Below, one piece after another: positions 1 through 6,197 of a DNA stretch of 9,597 nucleotides; position 1 is the first letter of the stretch; every line of letters starts with the position of its first letter. The position numbers and the translations under genes were made by a program. Location: positions 1 to 9,597 of the forward strand of contig JAIRZP010000007.1 in the NCBI GenBank assembly GCA_031267175.1, read 5' to 3'. Below the pieces are notes generated by a model that did not search any database, was not told the DNA's origin, and was given only the letters and a program-made list of their open reading frames with translations. The stretch comes from Coriobacteriales bacterium (GTDB lineage: Bacteria > Actinomycetota > Coriobacteriia > Coriobacteriales > UBA8131).

Positions 1-102
1 GAGCACCCGCTGCTTGTCTGCCTCGCTCACCTTTGCTCCTTATCCGATGCTGTCTTGCTTGCCATATAGTACTTCAAACCATCCCCACTCCGTGTGAGTC
101 CA

Positions 103-152
103 GGGACTTTTGCCTCACGCACCCCACTGTCTGAGCGGAGGGGCAAAGTCCC
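103..152. repeat. Imperfect inverted repeat (hairpin)
   Basis: The left arm GGGACTTTTGCCTC (103-116) pairs with the right arm GAGGGGCAAAGTCCC (138-152), apart from one or two bulged or unpaired bases. The loop is about 21 nt. No T-run follows on either strand, so a simple intrinsic terminator is not supported. It lies just left of the larger palindromic element and may belong to the same repeat cluster. Confidence 0.55.
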
Positions 153-161
153 CGCACACCC

Positions 162-322
162 CACTGTCATTGCGAGGAGCGCCCTTCGGCTGCGCTCAGG
201 GCAGGCTCTGCGCGACGCGGCAATCCAGTCCTTCTCTGTCGTCTCTGGATAGCCTCATTTTTGTCTCCCTTGTTTCAAGGACTGGATTGCCGCGCTCGCG
301 TCGCTCGCTCGCAATTACAGTG
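162..322. repeat. Palindromic dispersed repeat, ATTGCGAG/CGGCAATCCAG core
   Basis: The outer ends are inverted copies: CACTGTCATTGCGAG at 162-176 against the complement of GCAATTACAGTG at 311-322. The inner ends are also inverted copies: CGGCAATCCAGTCCTT at 218-233 against AAGGACTGGATTGCCG at 277-292, a perfect 16-bp match. The left arm is longer and carries an extra GC-rich hairpin-like stretch (about 178-212). The unpaired centre is 234-276. The architecture resembles a REP/MITE-type element. From memory, the ATTGCGAG...GCGGCAATC core recurs in genomes of unrelated bacteria, but I have not checked this. No transposase is present. Confidence 0.7.
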
Positions 323-393
323 GGGGGGCTGAGCCCAATCCAACAACGAACGCTCTTTGCTTTCCAAGTCTTCTGGTATCTCTGTGTTCAATA

Positions 394-402
394 TGCTAAC
401 AT
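394..402 (+). promoter_or_regulatory. Possible extended -10 for the exported protein gene
   Basis: TGC-TAACAT at 394-402 resembles an extended -10 element. The position 17 bp upstream (TGGTAT) is a poor -35 match. It would give a 5' leader of roughly 55 nt before the GTG at 466. Weak evidence. Confidence 0.25.
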
Positions 403-465
403 ATCTGTGAGTAGGTAGTTTCGGGCTTTCAAAGAGATGGGGTTCCTTTGCACAGGGGAACAACG

Positions 466-1080
466 GTGAGGCGAATCACGGCAATCGCACTGGCTGTCAT
501 GCTTGTGTCAAGCATGCTGCTCTTCGCTGCGCCTGTGGCTTCCGCCAACGATCTTTACTCCGGATACGGCAGGCAGGACCAGGCCCAAGGCACTCCGAGG
601 GCCGACACGCTCAGCGATCTTGAGGATCAACAGATTCCCGTAGCCACGATTACCCTCGACGAGAGCGGGAATATCGTTGCCGCAAACGTTGCACTCGCTG
701 CCATCTCTCTGGTTATCGGCGGCGCATCCCTGCTCTTCCTGCGCCTGCGCAGGCTTAACAGCCCCAGGCCTTCCGGCGCCCAATCTGCTGGGTCCAAAGG
801 GGTAGGCACGGCTATGGGCACCATCAGCATCGGGCTTGGTGCGGTCAACGCCATCCTGTTGGTGCTCTCCCAGTTTCTGGTTGGGCCTGTCCTCATCCCT
901 CCGCTTAACTCCGTCCTCAATTCCACGCTTGACGCCACGCAAAACTCAAGCATTCCCTGGACGCCGGTCATGTTGACCATTGGCATTATTCAGCTCATCT
1001 GCTCAGTTGGGCTGTTTGTGAGCACGCTGAGGGCAAACAGGCAGACGCAGAAATCCCCGCGCTTCAGAATCAGATACTAG
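466..1080 (+). CDS. Hypothetical exported/membrane protein, signal peptide plus three TM helices
   Basis: I do not recognise this family. I chose the GTG at 466 (204 aa) because AGGGGA at 454-459 sits 6 nt upstream. A TTG at 448 in the same frame would add six residues. The N-terminus is a clear signal peptide: basic start, hydrophobic core, and an A-S-A site at about residues 25-27. A short polar stretch (28-65) follows, rich in Gln, Asp and Gly. Three hydrophobic segments come next, at about 71-95, 117-145 and 164-188. Segments one and two are separated by a basic, Pro/Ser/Gly-rich loop, and the C-terminal tail is strongly basic (RQTQKSPRFRIRY). There are no catalytic motifs. The single Cys, in the third helix, argues against disulfide chemistry. 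The gene stands alone, convergent with the tsa operon, and its stop codon abuts the palindrome at 1081. It is probably a cell-envelope protein of unknown role. Confidence 0.7.
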   Translation: MRRITAIALAVMLVSSMLLFAAPVASANDLYSGYGRQDQAQGTPRADTLSDLEDQQIPVATITLDESGNIVAANVALAAISLVIGGASLLFLRLRRLNSPRPSGAQSAGSKGVGTAMGTISIGLGAVNAILLVLSQFLVGPVLIPPLNSVLNSTLDATQNSSIPWTPVMLTIGIIQLICSVGLFVSTLRANRQTQKSPRFRIRY

Positions 1081-1237
1081 TGCTCTGTTACGTCTAAAAC
1101 TGCTGTTAGCTGCTTAGCCCATTTTTCACCGTGCAAGGCGGACGAAGGAGCCCTACTGGCGATAATGCGACTGAGTCCAACGCAGCAATGTGAAAAAAGG
1201 AGCAAGCAGACAATGGTAGTTTTAGACTTAACGAGCA
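1081..1237. repeat. 157-bp palindromic element between convergent genes
   Basis: The terminal arms of 49 bp (1081-1129) and 48 bp (1190-1237) are near-perfect inverted copies. Shared blocks include TGCTC at the ends, GTCTAAAACT, CTGCTT and TTTTTCAC. The 60-bp centre (1130-1189) is GC-richer and less symmetrical. The element starts at the base after the upstream stop codon and ends about 38 bp from the tsaD stop on the other strand. The folded arm would carry T-rich tracts on both strands, so it could act as a bidirectional terminator. The size and the absence of any ORF fit a MITE- or REP-like mobile palindrome. I recall similar sequences in Coriobacteriia genomes but have not verified this. 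Confidence 0.75.
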
Positions 1238-1248
1238 AGAGGTGGTTC

Positions 1249-1302
1249 TTAATACGGGAGTTTTAGGTCGTCGTTTTAATACGGGAGTTCCAGATCGGCG
1301 TT
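1249..1302 (-). repeat. 27-bp tandem duplication spanning the tsaD stop codon
   Basis: Bases 1249-1275 and 1276-1302 are adjacent 27-bp copies that match at 23 of 27 positions. Read on the minus strand, the inner copy encodes the true C-terminus NADLELPY-stop. The outer copy follows in the same frame and would read NDDLKLPY-stop. The gene therefore carries a duplicated nine-codon tail, including a second TAA at the same phase. Confidence 0.9.
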
Positions 1303-4029
1303 TGCTGCGGCGTCGTCGCTGAGAGAGGCAAACCTGCCTTGCTTATAGCGGTCGAGCGCCACGGCGGCAATCATCGCCGCGTTGTCGGTGCAGGCCAATT
1401 CCGGCGGAAACACCACCCTGATGCCACGTGGCTCCATGGCCGCCTTATAGGCCTCACGCAGTGCCCTGTTGGCTGCCACTCCCCCGCCAAGACAGAAGGT
1501 GTCTACCCCCAGACTCTCGCAGGCCCTGAGTGCCTTCGCAACCTGCACCTCGATAACCGCCTGCTCAAAGGAAGCGGCAATGTCGGGCAGATGCAGGGTT
1601 CCCGCTGCATGCTGTTCGCGAATGACGGTGAGCACCGCTGTCTTAAGACCGCTCAGGGAGAACTGATAATCGCCGGAATGGAGCAGAGCCCTCGGAAAGT
1701 TGATTGCCTTCGCGTTTCCCTCTGAGGCAAGCCGCGCAATGACCGGCCCACCCGGGTAGCCGAGCCCCAGCGCCTTGGCAACCTTGTCGTAGGCCTCGCC
1801 CACAGCGTCGTCGAGGGTCTGACCCAGGACCTCATACCTGCCCCACGCAAGCACGTGTACCAGCAGGGTATTGCCGCCGCTGAGCAGGGCGATAATGAAG
1901 GGAGGACGGAGAAACCGGGCGTCAACCTGATACGAGCAGCCCTCTGCAGAGCAGCCCGGTGAACCCGCCTCGTGAGTTGCTTCAGGGGCTTTGGGAACTC
2001 CTGCGGCTACTGTGGACGCCGCATCGGGGGCTTCTACAGGCGTTGCATCGGGGGTTTCTGCACGTGTTGCATCGGAGGCTTCTGCCTCTCCTTTATCCCC
2101 ACCGCACCTGACGAAGCGATTGGCGTAGATATGCCCTTCCAGATGGTTGACCTTGATGAGAGGCAACCCGGTGGCCCAGCAGAGCCCCTTGGCAAAGGCC
2201 AGGCCCACCACCAGCGCGCCAATCAGTCCAGGGGCATAGGTCACCGCGATGGCGTCCAGGTCCTGCCAGCTCCTCCCCGCCAGGGCCTCCCGGGCAACCG
2301 GATAGAGGGCCTCGGTGTGCTTGCGGGAGGCAATCTCGGGCACGACGCCGCCAAAACGCGCATGGAAGCTGGTCTGGCTGGCTACGACATTCGTGAGCAG
2401 ACGGCCCTCTCCATCTATCAGGGCGGCCGCTGTCTCGTCACAGGAACTCTCCAAAGCCAAAATGAGCGGATGGGCCGGCTGATAGCTCTCACCCTGCTGA
2501 AAGTCCTGATCCTCCTGAGAATCCTCGGCTTCAAGACAGCCCTCACCCTGCTGAGTAGTCTCACTCTCCAAAGGGCTCTGGCTGGATTCTTCGGAAAAAG
2601 CGTGCACGCTCTTGGCGTTGTAGTCAGTACGGCCAGCGGTTGCGCAGGCGGCTATGCAGCTTGCGAGGCTGCCGGTAAGGATGAGGGCATCTTCACGCGG
2701 CTCTCCCTCACGCAGAGGTCGGTAATACCCCTTGCGTCTCCCGGTCGGAGCGAGCGCCAGCCTGGCATACAGGGCTTGGGCAGCCACGTTGCCGGCCCGC
2801 ACTTCCAGCGTCAGCTCGGTGGCCCCCAGGTCCTGTGCGTCCTGCATCAGGCACAGGAGCAGGTGCCGGGCAATGCCTTGGCGGCGATATGCCTCCCCTA
2901 CCACCACGTCCAACACATGCATCTGTCCGTCAAGCATCTGGCCGCCGGCGAACCCGACGAGGTTGTCGCCTCGATAACACACCCACCAACTGGTATCAGC
3001 CTGGCCGATGCTGGCCTTATAGAGAGGCTCCGTCCAACACTCGCCGCTCAGAATGCTGCCCGGGTGCGGGTACACACTCTGCTCAAGCGCCACCAGTGCG
3101 GCAATGTCGCTGGCAGCCGCCGGACGAAACACAGTCTGACCGGTCTGCGCGGGCCAGGCTACGCCCGAAGCGGGCACCTCCGTCAAGGCACCCTGTGTGA
3201 TGGCACCTCCTGCTGCCAGCCGCCTGCGCTCGTTTTCCTCGGCATCGGACAGCCGGGTATACACGGGGAGCAAGGCCTCGATACTGCCGCTGTCTCTGGG
3301 CTCGGCAGCAAAAGCCCTGAGCAGGCCCTCACCTTTGACGCGCCAGTAGTCCTCGCTCAGCCAGGCATAGGCAGAGAACAGCTCACCGTATTTGTAGAGG
3401 GCATCACCGGTGAGGACAAGGCTCCCCTCATAACCCTCCCAGTTTTTCCGGAGAAGCTCAGCCTTGATGACCGTGAGCGGGCCCTCTCGGTGAGCGCCCT
3501 GCTCATCCAGACCATAGCGTGCGGGATAGACCTCGCCGCGCATGGCGTCTGAGAGTACCGCCAGCTGTCCGCGCACGCCGCCCAACCAGGCCTGCCAGGC
3601 CACCGCGTCGGGGGTGGCCACCCCGTGGAGTGGCACTCCGAGGCCGGCAGCGAGCCCTTTGGCTGTGGCCACGGCGATGCGCACACCGGTAAACGACCCC
3701 GGGCCACGCCCGCACACGACTGAGGTAAGGCGTGCCTTATCGAGCCCGTGTTCGGTAAAGAGCTTCTCAATGGCGGGAACGAGACGGACGTTGGCCTCTC
3801 GCCGTGCGAGCAGGTCTCCCGTGGCAAGGAGTTCTATCTGTTGCTCGGCGCTTGGCGGCAACGCGCCCACGGCCAGCGCGATGGCATCGCTGGACGTGTC
3901 GAGCGCAAGGACATGCCGTTGCCCGAGGTGCTGAGCGAGTTTAAGATGCTCAGCGAGTTTGAGTTGCCCGACCTGTTCTGCTGCATCGGCGAGTTCACCG
4001 TGCTTGCAGGGCTCAACTGGCTCAGTCAT
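1276..4029 (-). CDS. tsaD: TsaB-RimI-TsaD triple fusion, tRNA t6A synthesis and S18 acetylation
   Basis: This 917-residue protein joins three enzymes. Residues ~38-265 are TsaB, with the GRGPGSFTGVRIAVATAKGL segment at 107-126. Residues ~298-450 are a RimI-type GNAT: the acetyl-CoA loop is RRQGIAR (382-388), and E409 and Y421 match the catalytic Glu and Tyr of RimI. Residues ~520-917 are TsaD, with metal ligands H629 and H633 in VNHLEGH and D882 in TDNAAM, plus the LLSGGNT and GLGYPGG motifs. TsaB and TsaD form the threonylcarbamoyl-transfer core that makes t6A37 in ANN-decoding tRNAs. RimI acetylates the N-terminus of ribosomal protein S18. Unusual parts are a 37-residue N-terminal extension with a repeated LKLAEH/LKLAQH, a Glu/Gln/Ser-rich linker (479-517), and a Pro/Ala/Thr/Glu insertion (~641-703) just after the metal-binding helix. 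The ATG overlaps the tsaE stop (ATGACTGA), so translation is probably coupled. Fusion is recalled from Coriobacteriia. Confidence 0.95.
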   Translation of the reverse strand: MTEPVEPCKHGELADAAEQVGQLKLAEHLKLAQHLGQRHVLALDTSSDAIALAVGALPPSAEQQIELLATGDLLARREANVRLVPAIEKLFTEHGLDKARLTSVVCGRGPGSFTGVRIAVATAKGLAAGLGVPLHGVATPDAVAWQAWLGGVRGQLAVLSDAMRGEVYPARYGLDEQGAHREGPLTVIKAELLRKNWEGYEGSLVLTGDALYKYGELFSAYAWLSEDYWRVKGEGLLRAFAAEPRDSGSIEALLPVYTRLSDAEENERRRLAAGGAITQGALTEVPASGVAWPAQTGQTVFRPAAASDIAALVALEQSVYPHPGSILSGECWTEPLYKASIGQADTSWWVCYRGDNLVGFAGGQMLDGQMHVLDVVVGEAYRRQGIARHLLLCLMQDAQDLGATELTLEVRAGNVAAQALYARLALAPTGRRKGYYRPLREGEPREDALILTGSLASCIAACATAGRTDYNAKSVHAFSEESSQSPLESETTQQGEGCLEAEDSQEDQDFQQGESYQPAHPLILALESSCDETAAALIDGEGRLLTNVVASQTSFHARFGGVVPEIASRKHTEALYPVAREALAGRSWQDLDAIAVTYAPGLIGALVVGLAFAKGLCWATGLPLIKVNHLEGHIYANRFVRCGGDKGEAEASDATRAETPDATPVEAPDAASTVAAGVPKAPEATHEAGSPGCSAEGCSYQVDARFLRPPFIIALLSGGNTLLVHVLAWGRYEVLGQTLDDAVGEAYDKVAKALGLGYPGGPVIARLASEGNAKAINFPRALLHSGDYQFSLSGLKTAVLTVIREQHAAGTLHLPDIAASFEQAVIEVQVAKALRACESLGVDTFCLGGGVAANRALREAYKAAMEPRGIRVVFPPELACTDNAAMIAAVALDRYKQGRFASLSDDAAANADLELPY
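2021..2091 (-). repeat. 24-bp x3 tandem repeat inside the TsaD insertion
   Basis: Three in-phase units start at 2021, 2045 and 2069 with GCATCGG(G/A)GG(C/T)TTCT. The first two end in GTT and the last one diverges at its right end. The period is 8 codons. On the coding strand they give ASDATRAE, TPDATPVE and APDAASTV, a flexible acidic Pro/Ala/Thr linker. This forms part of a roughly 60-residue insertion that typical TsaD proteins lack. Confidence 0.85.
3930..3965 (-). repeat. 18-bp tandem duplication near the 5' end of the tsaB part
   Basis: Bases 3930-3947 and 3948-3965 are adjacent 18-bp copies that differ at three positions. They encode LKLAQH and LKLAEH within the N-terminal extension, upstream of the TsaB fold. 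Confidence 0.8.
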
Positions 4030-4633
4030 GCTGGCCTGCTGTGTCTAAGGCAGCAAAGCGGGCGAGCAGGGCTTCGGCGCGAGGGCCGCAGGCCTCAAAG
4101 CTCAATACGCGCTGCTCGGGATGCACGCTGCTCACCTTCATCTGTATCGCCAGATACGCAAGCGGCAGGCCCTCGGCAAACCTGCCCCCCCACTCAACCA
4201 GGCTCACGGCATCTTCTTCTTCGATAAGCCCAAAGTAGTCAAGGTCGGCCAGCTGCTCCACGGCGTCCAGACGATACAGGTCAAAGTGGCGCAGGGTCGT
4301 CGGAAGAGGAGGAGTCGGAGTCGTTGTTTCCGGGCACGGCGGCATCTCCGGGCGCGGAGTCGTCAATTGTTTATCAGCCGTATTCGGAGTTGTTGAGAGC
4401 CGTTCCTGCGTTGTGTCGGCAGCAAGCGGATACTCCAACATGAGGTTGAAGGTGGGGCTCGTCAACTCCTGCGTAACGCCCAGGCCTAGGGCAATGCCCT
4501 TGGCAAGCCGCGTTTTTCCCGCTCCCAGAACGCCGTCCAGCAACACGACATCCCCGCCCTGGAGCAACGCACCCAGGCGCTCGCCCAGGGCTAGGGTCGC
4601 TGCCTCACTCTGCGTTGTTGCCGCAAAACGCAC
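4022..4633 (-). CDS. tsaE: TsaE, ATPase of the t6A synthesis complex
   Basis: TsaE is a small P-loop ATPase that binds the TsaB-TsaD dimer and drives the catalytic cycle of bacterial t6A synthesis. The 203-residue product shows a Walker A motif GVLGAGKT (34-41), the family TSPTFNLMLEY segment (58-68), HFDLYRL (116-122) and VEWGGRF (146-152). The typical family length is about 150 residues. The excess is a Thr/Pro-rich insertion (about 69-114) placed between TSPTF and HFDLYRL, so the core motifs are intact. Translation starts at GTG (4633-4631), only 5 nt after the glycosylase stop. The GGAG sequence inside that upstream gene's end probably serves as the ribosome binding site. The 3' end overlaps the TsaB-RimI-TsaD start by 8 nt. 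Gene order and overlap place both subunits of the complex on one message. Confidence 0.93.
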   Translation of the reverse strand: MRFAATTQSEAATLALGERLGALLQGGDVVLLDGVLGAGKTRLAKGIALGLGVTQELTSPTFNLMLEYPLAADTTQERLSTTPNTADKQLTTPRPEMPPCPETTTPTPPLPTTLRHFDLYRLDAVEQLADLDYFGLIEEEDAVSLVEWGGRFAEGLPLAYLAIQMKVSSVHPEQRVLSFEACGPRAEALLARFAALDTAGQHD

Positions 4634-4638
4634 AGGAC

Positions 4639-5211
4639 TTACTTCTCCATCTCCTCATGTCGCTTCTCGATCAAGAGCTTGAGGAGCTTGAAATCGTGCT
4701 CCAGGAGAGGCTTTTTTGCCTGGTCGTAGAGGGCCGCGGCCGGATGATAGATGGGGAGGACGCTGTAGCGCCCGGTGATATGCACCTGACCGCGCAGGTG
4801 CGTGATACCGCTGTCGGTCTTGAGGATGAACTGGGAGGCAAACCGGCCGAGCGTCACCAGGATGAGGGGCTTGATAGAGCGCACCTGCTCACGCAAGAAG
4901 GGTGTGCAGGTCTCTATTTGGTGAGGGAGGGGGTCGGCGTTGCCCGGCGGGCGGCATTTGAGTACGTTGGCGATATAGACATCCTTGCGCTCCAGCCCGG
5001 CGAGCGCCAGAAGCTCGTTGAGGTACTTGCCGGCAGCCCCGATGAAGGGCTCGGCTCCGAGATCCTCCTGACGGCCCGGGGCCTCACCGATAAACATGAC
5101 CTCTGCCTGGGGATTACCCACCCCAAAGACAACGGTGGTGCGCGTCTCACAGAGCTCGCAGCGTGTACAATCGCCCAGCTCCGCTCGTATCTCTTCCAGG
5201 GTTTTTGCCAT
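4639..5211 (-). CDS. Family 4 uracil-DNA glycosylase with a [4Fe-4S] cluster
   Basis: The enzyme removes uracil from DNA, which arises from cytosine deamination or dUTP incorporation, and starts base-excision repair. The 190-residue length is normal for family 4 (UdgA-like) enzymes. Motif A is GEAPGRQED (42-50), and the second conserved motif is YHPAA (155-159). Four cysteines at 15, 18, 86 and 102 fit the family's cluster ligands. A further Cys at 21 is probably not a ligand. ATG at 5211-5209 is preceded by an AAAGG-type ribosome binding site. The stop lies 5 nt before tsaE, so this is the first gene of the glycosylase-tsaE-tsaBD operon. The upstream gap to the AbiEii stop is 87 nt and may hold a separate promoter. 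The family assignment is firm. The functional link to t6A is probably only co-transcription. Confidence 0.93.
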   Translation of the reverse strand: MAKTLEEIRAELGDCTRCELCETRTTVVFGVGNPQAEVMFIGEAPGRQEDLGAEPFIGAAGKYLNELLALAGLERKDVYIANVLKCRPPGNADPLPHQIETCTPFLREQVRSIKPLILVTLGRFASQFILKTDSGITHLRGQVHITGRYSVLPIYHPAAALYDQAKKPLLEHDFKLLKLLIEKRHEEMEK

Positions 5212-5234
5212 AACTCTACCTTTCGTCTGTGACC

Positions 5235-5240
5235 ATTGTA
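5235..5240 (-). promoter_or_regulatory. Possible -10 box for the glycosylase-tsa operon
   Basis: On the minus strand TACAAT lies about 24 nt before the glycosylase ATG. The hexamer at -35 spacing (TGCGCA) is a poor match, so this call rests on the -10 alone and on the 87-nt gap downstream of AbiEii. Confidence 0.3.
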
Positions 5241-5298
5241 CACAAAGCAGACGGGTGTGCGCACCTCCTCATATCCCACAGCCGCTTGTGGCGAGCCT

Positions 5299-6192
5299 TT
5301 ACCTGCACAAAACGTACATGCGATAGAGTTCTCTGATGGTATCAGCCAGATGTGTGCGAAAAACAGGCTTCATGATGGTTTCGTTGAGTGTTTCAGGCTC
5401 AATGAAGCGTTGCATATTAAAGAGAAAGCCATCGCTCTCAACGATGTCAGGCAGCTTTTCGCATAAGGCAGCAGCCCTGGCTGTAAAGTCAACGATACGA
5501 TAGTCGCTGATCTTACGCTCCACCAATTCACTGACATCCGAGAAATCCGTGTGAGGATAGAGCGAGATCCAACGCAGATCCCAGATGTCTCGGTACCTCA
5601 CGGCCTTCGCAGTTACCAGAGATACCAGTTTGTCAGCCAAAAGTTCGTCCAACGCCTCTACCGGCAGCAAGATATTTTCGTAACTTGCTGGCAGGTCTGC
5701 ATAGTTGCGAATCAGAGCACGGAAACTTCTGGTATAGGAAGGAACCAGCGCAACCTCCAGTTTGATGCGCTGACGTGGAATATCAGGTCTGCCTTCCACT
5801 GTTATCACTTGAATCTGCCAGCATTCAACCTGCACTGACGCATCAGAAGGACTGGCTTTTTCAACCATCTTCAGCCTTGGCTCTTTGACCATCACCTGTA
5901 CATCATAGCGCTTGGTGATGGACGCCTCAATCACGTGTCTCAGCGTTGCCATGGAATCACTCTTGAAATCTGGACCGCTCGCAAAATCAAGATCCTCGCT
6001 CAGGCGCTTTGACCCATAACACAGGCGAAGCGCGGTCCCACCCTGAAAGACGAGTTCGTCCAGAAAACCGTGTTTTTCCATCGCCGCGAGGATCTCGTAA
6101 TGCAGGAGTTCTTTTTGGATTACCGGAAGCAGTGCGGGCGTGTACCGCTCCTCAGCGATTCGTGTAGCGAGCTCCATGAAATTCATGCGCAT
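5299..6192 (-). CDS. abiEii: AbiEii toxin, nucleotidyltransferase of the type IV TA system
   Basis: AbiEii-family toxins are DNA polymerase beta-fold nucleotidyltransferases that block growth. When paired with AbiEi they can abort phage infection. Numbered from the ATG at 6192 (297 aa), the sequence shows FQGGTALR (49-56), then KRLSEDLDFA (62-71), which carries the metal-binding acidic pair. KLEV (144-147) supplies a probable third acidic residue. The E/D-LLADKL segment (~183-189) and RYRDIWDL (199-206) match the later conserved motifs. I preferred this ATG because GGAGGAAGG (6202-6210) lies 9 nt upstream. A TTG at 6201 would abut the Shine-Dalgarno sequence. The ribosome binding site sits inside the end of the antitoxin gene, whose TGA is at 6200-6198, so expression is coupled with the antitoxin first. 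No motif is missing, so the toxin looks intact. Confidence 0.9.
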   Translation of the reverse strand: MRMNFMELATRIAEERYTPALLPVIQKELLHYEILAAMEKHGFLDELVFQGGTALRLCYGSKRLSEDLDFASGPDFKSDSMATLRHVIEASITKRYDVQVMVKEPRLKMVEKASPSDASVQVECWQIQVITVEGRPDIPRQRIKLEVALVPSYTRSFRALIRNYADLPASYENILLPVEALDELLADKLVSLVTAKAVRYRDIWDLRWISLYPHTDFSDVSELVERKISDYRIVDFTARAAALCEKLPDIVESDGFLFNMQRFIEPETLNETIMKPVFRTHLADTIRELYRMYVLCR

Positions 6193-6197
6193 AGTCT

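Larger units (their letters stand above)
1..465. other. Gene-free leader region with palindromic repeats
   Basis: No convincing protein-coding gene lies here. The open frames that cross it translate repeat sequence and lack a plausible ribosome binding site. Bases 1-100 show nothing I can name. Bases 103-152 form an imperfect hairpin, 162-322 hold a long inverted-repeat element, and 323-465 contain a possible promoter and leader for the downstream exported protein. A 12-bp direct repeat (CACCCCACTGTC) occurs at 120-131 and again at 157-168, where it runs into the left end of the long element. This suggests a repeat-rich intergenic spacer. Confidence 0.6.

Noticed and set aside
110..418. Open frame of 102 codons on the plus strand
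   Set aside because: It translates the inverted-repeat elements, lacks a good ribosome binding site and has no protein family character.
1972..3552. 526-codon plus-strand frame opposite the TsaB-RimI-TsaD gene
   Set aside because: It is antisense to a gene with unmistakable motifs on the minus strand. Its translation is typical of a high-GC shadow frame.
4914..5279. Possible upstream gene starting at ATG 5279 before the glycosylase
   Set aside because: It overlaps the glycosylase in another frame for most of its length and shows no family motifs. The GAGGAGG within it is not followed by a sensible separate start.
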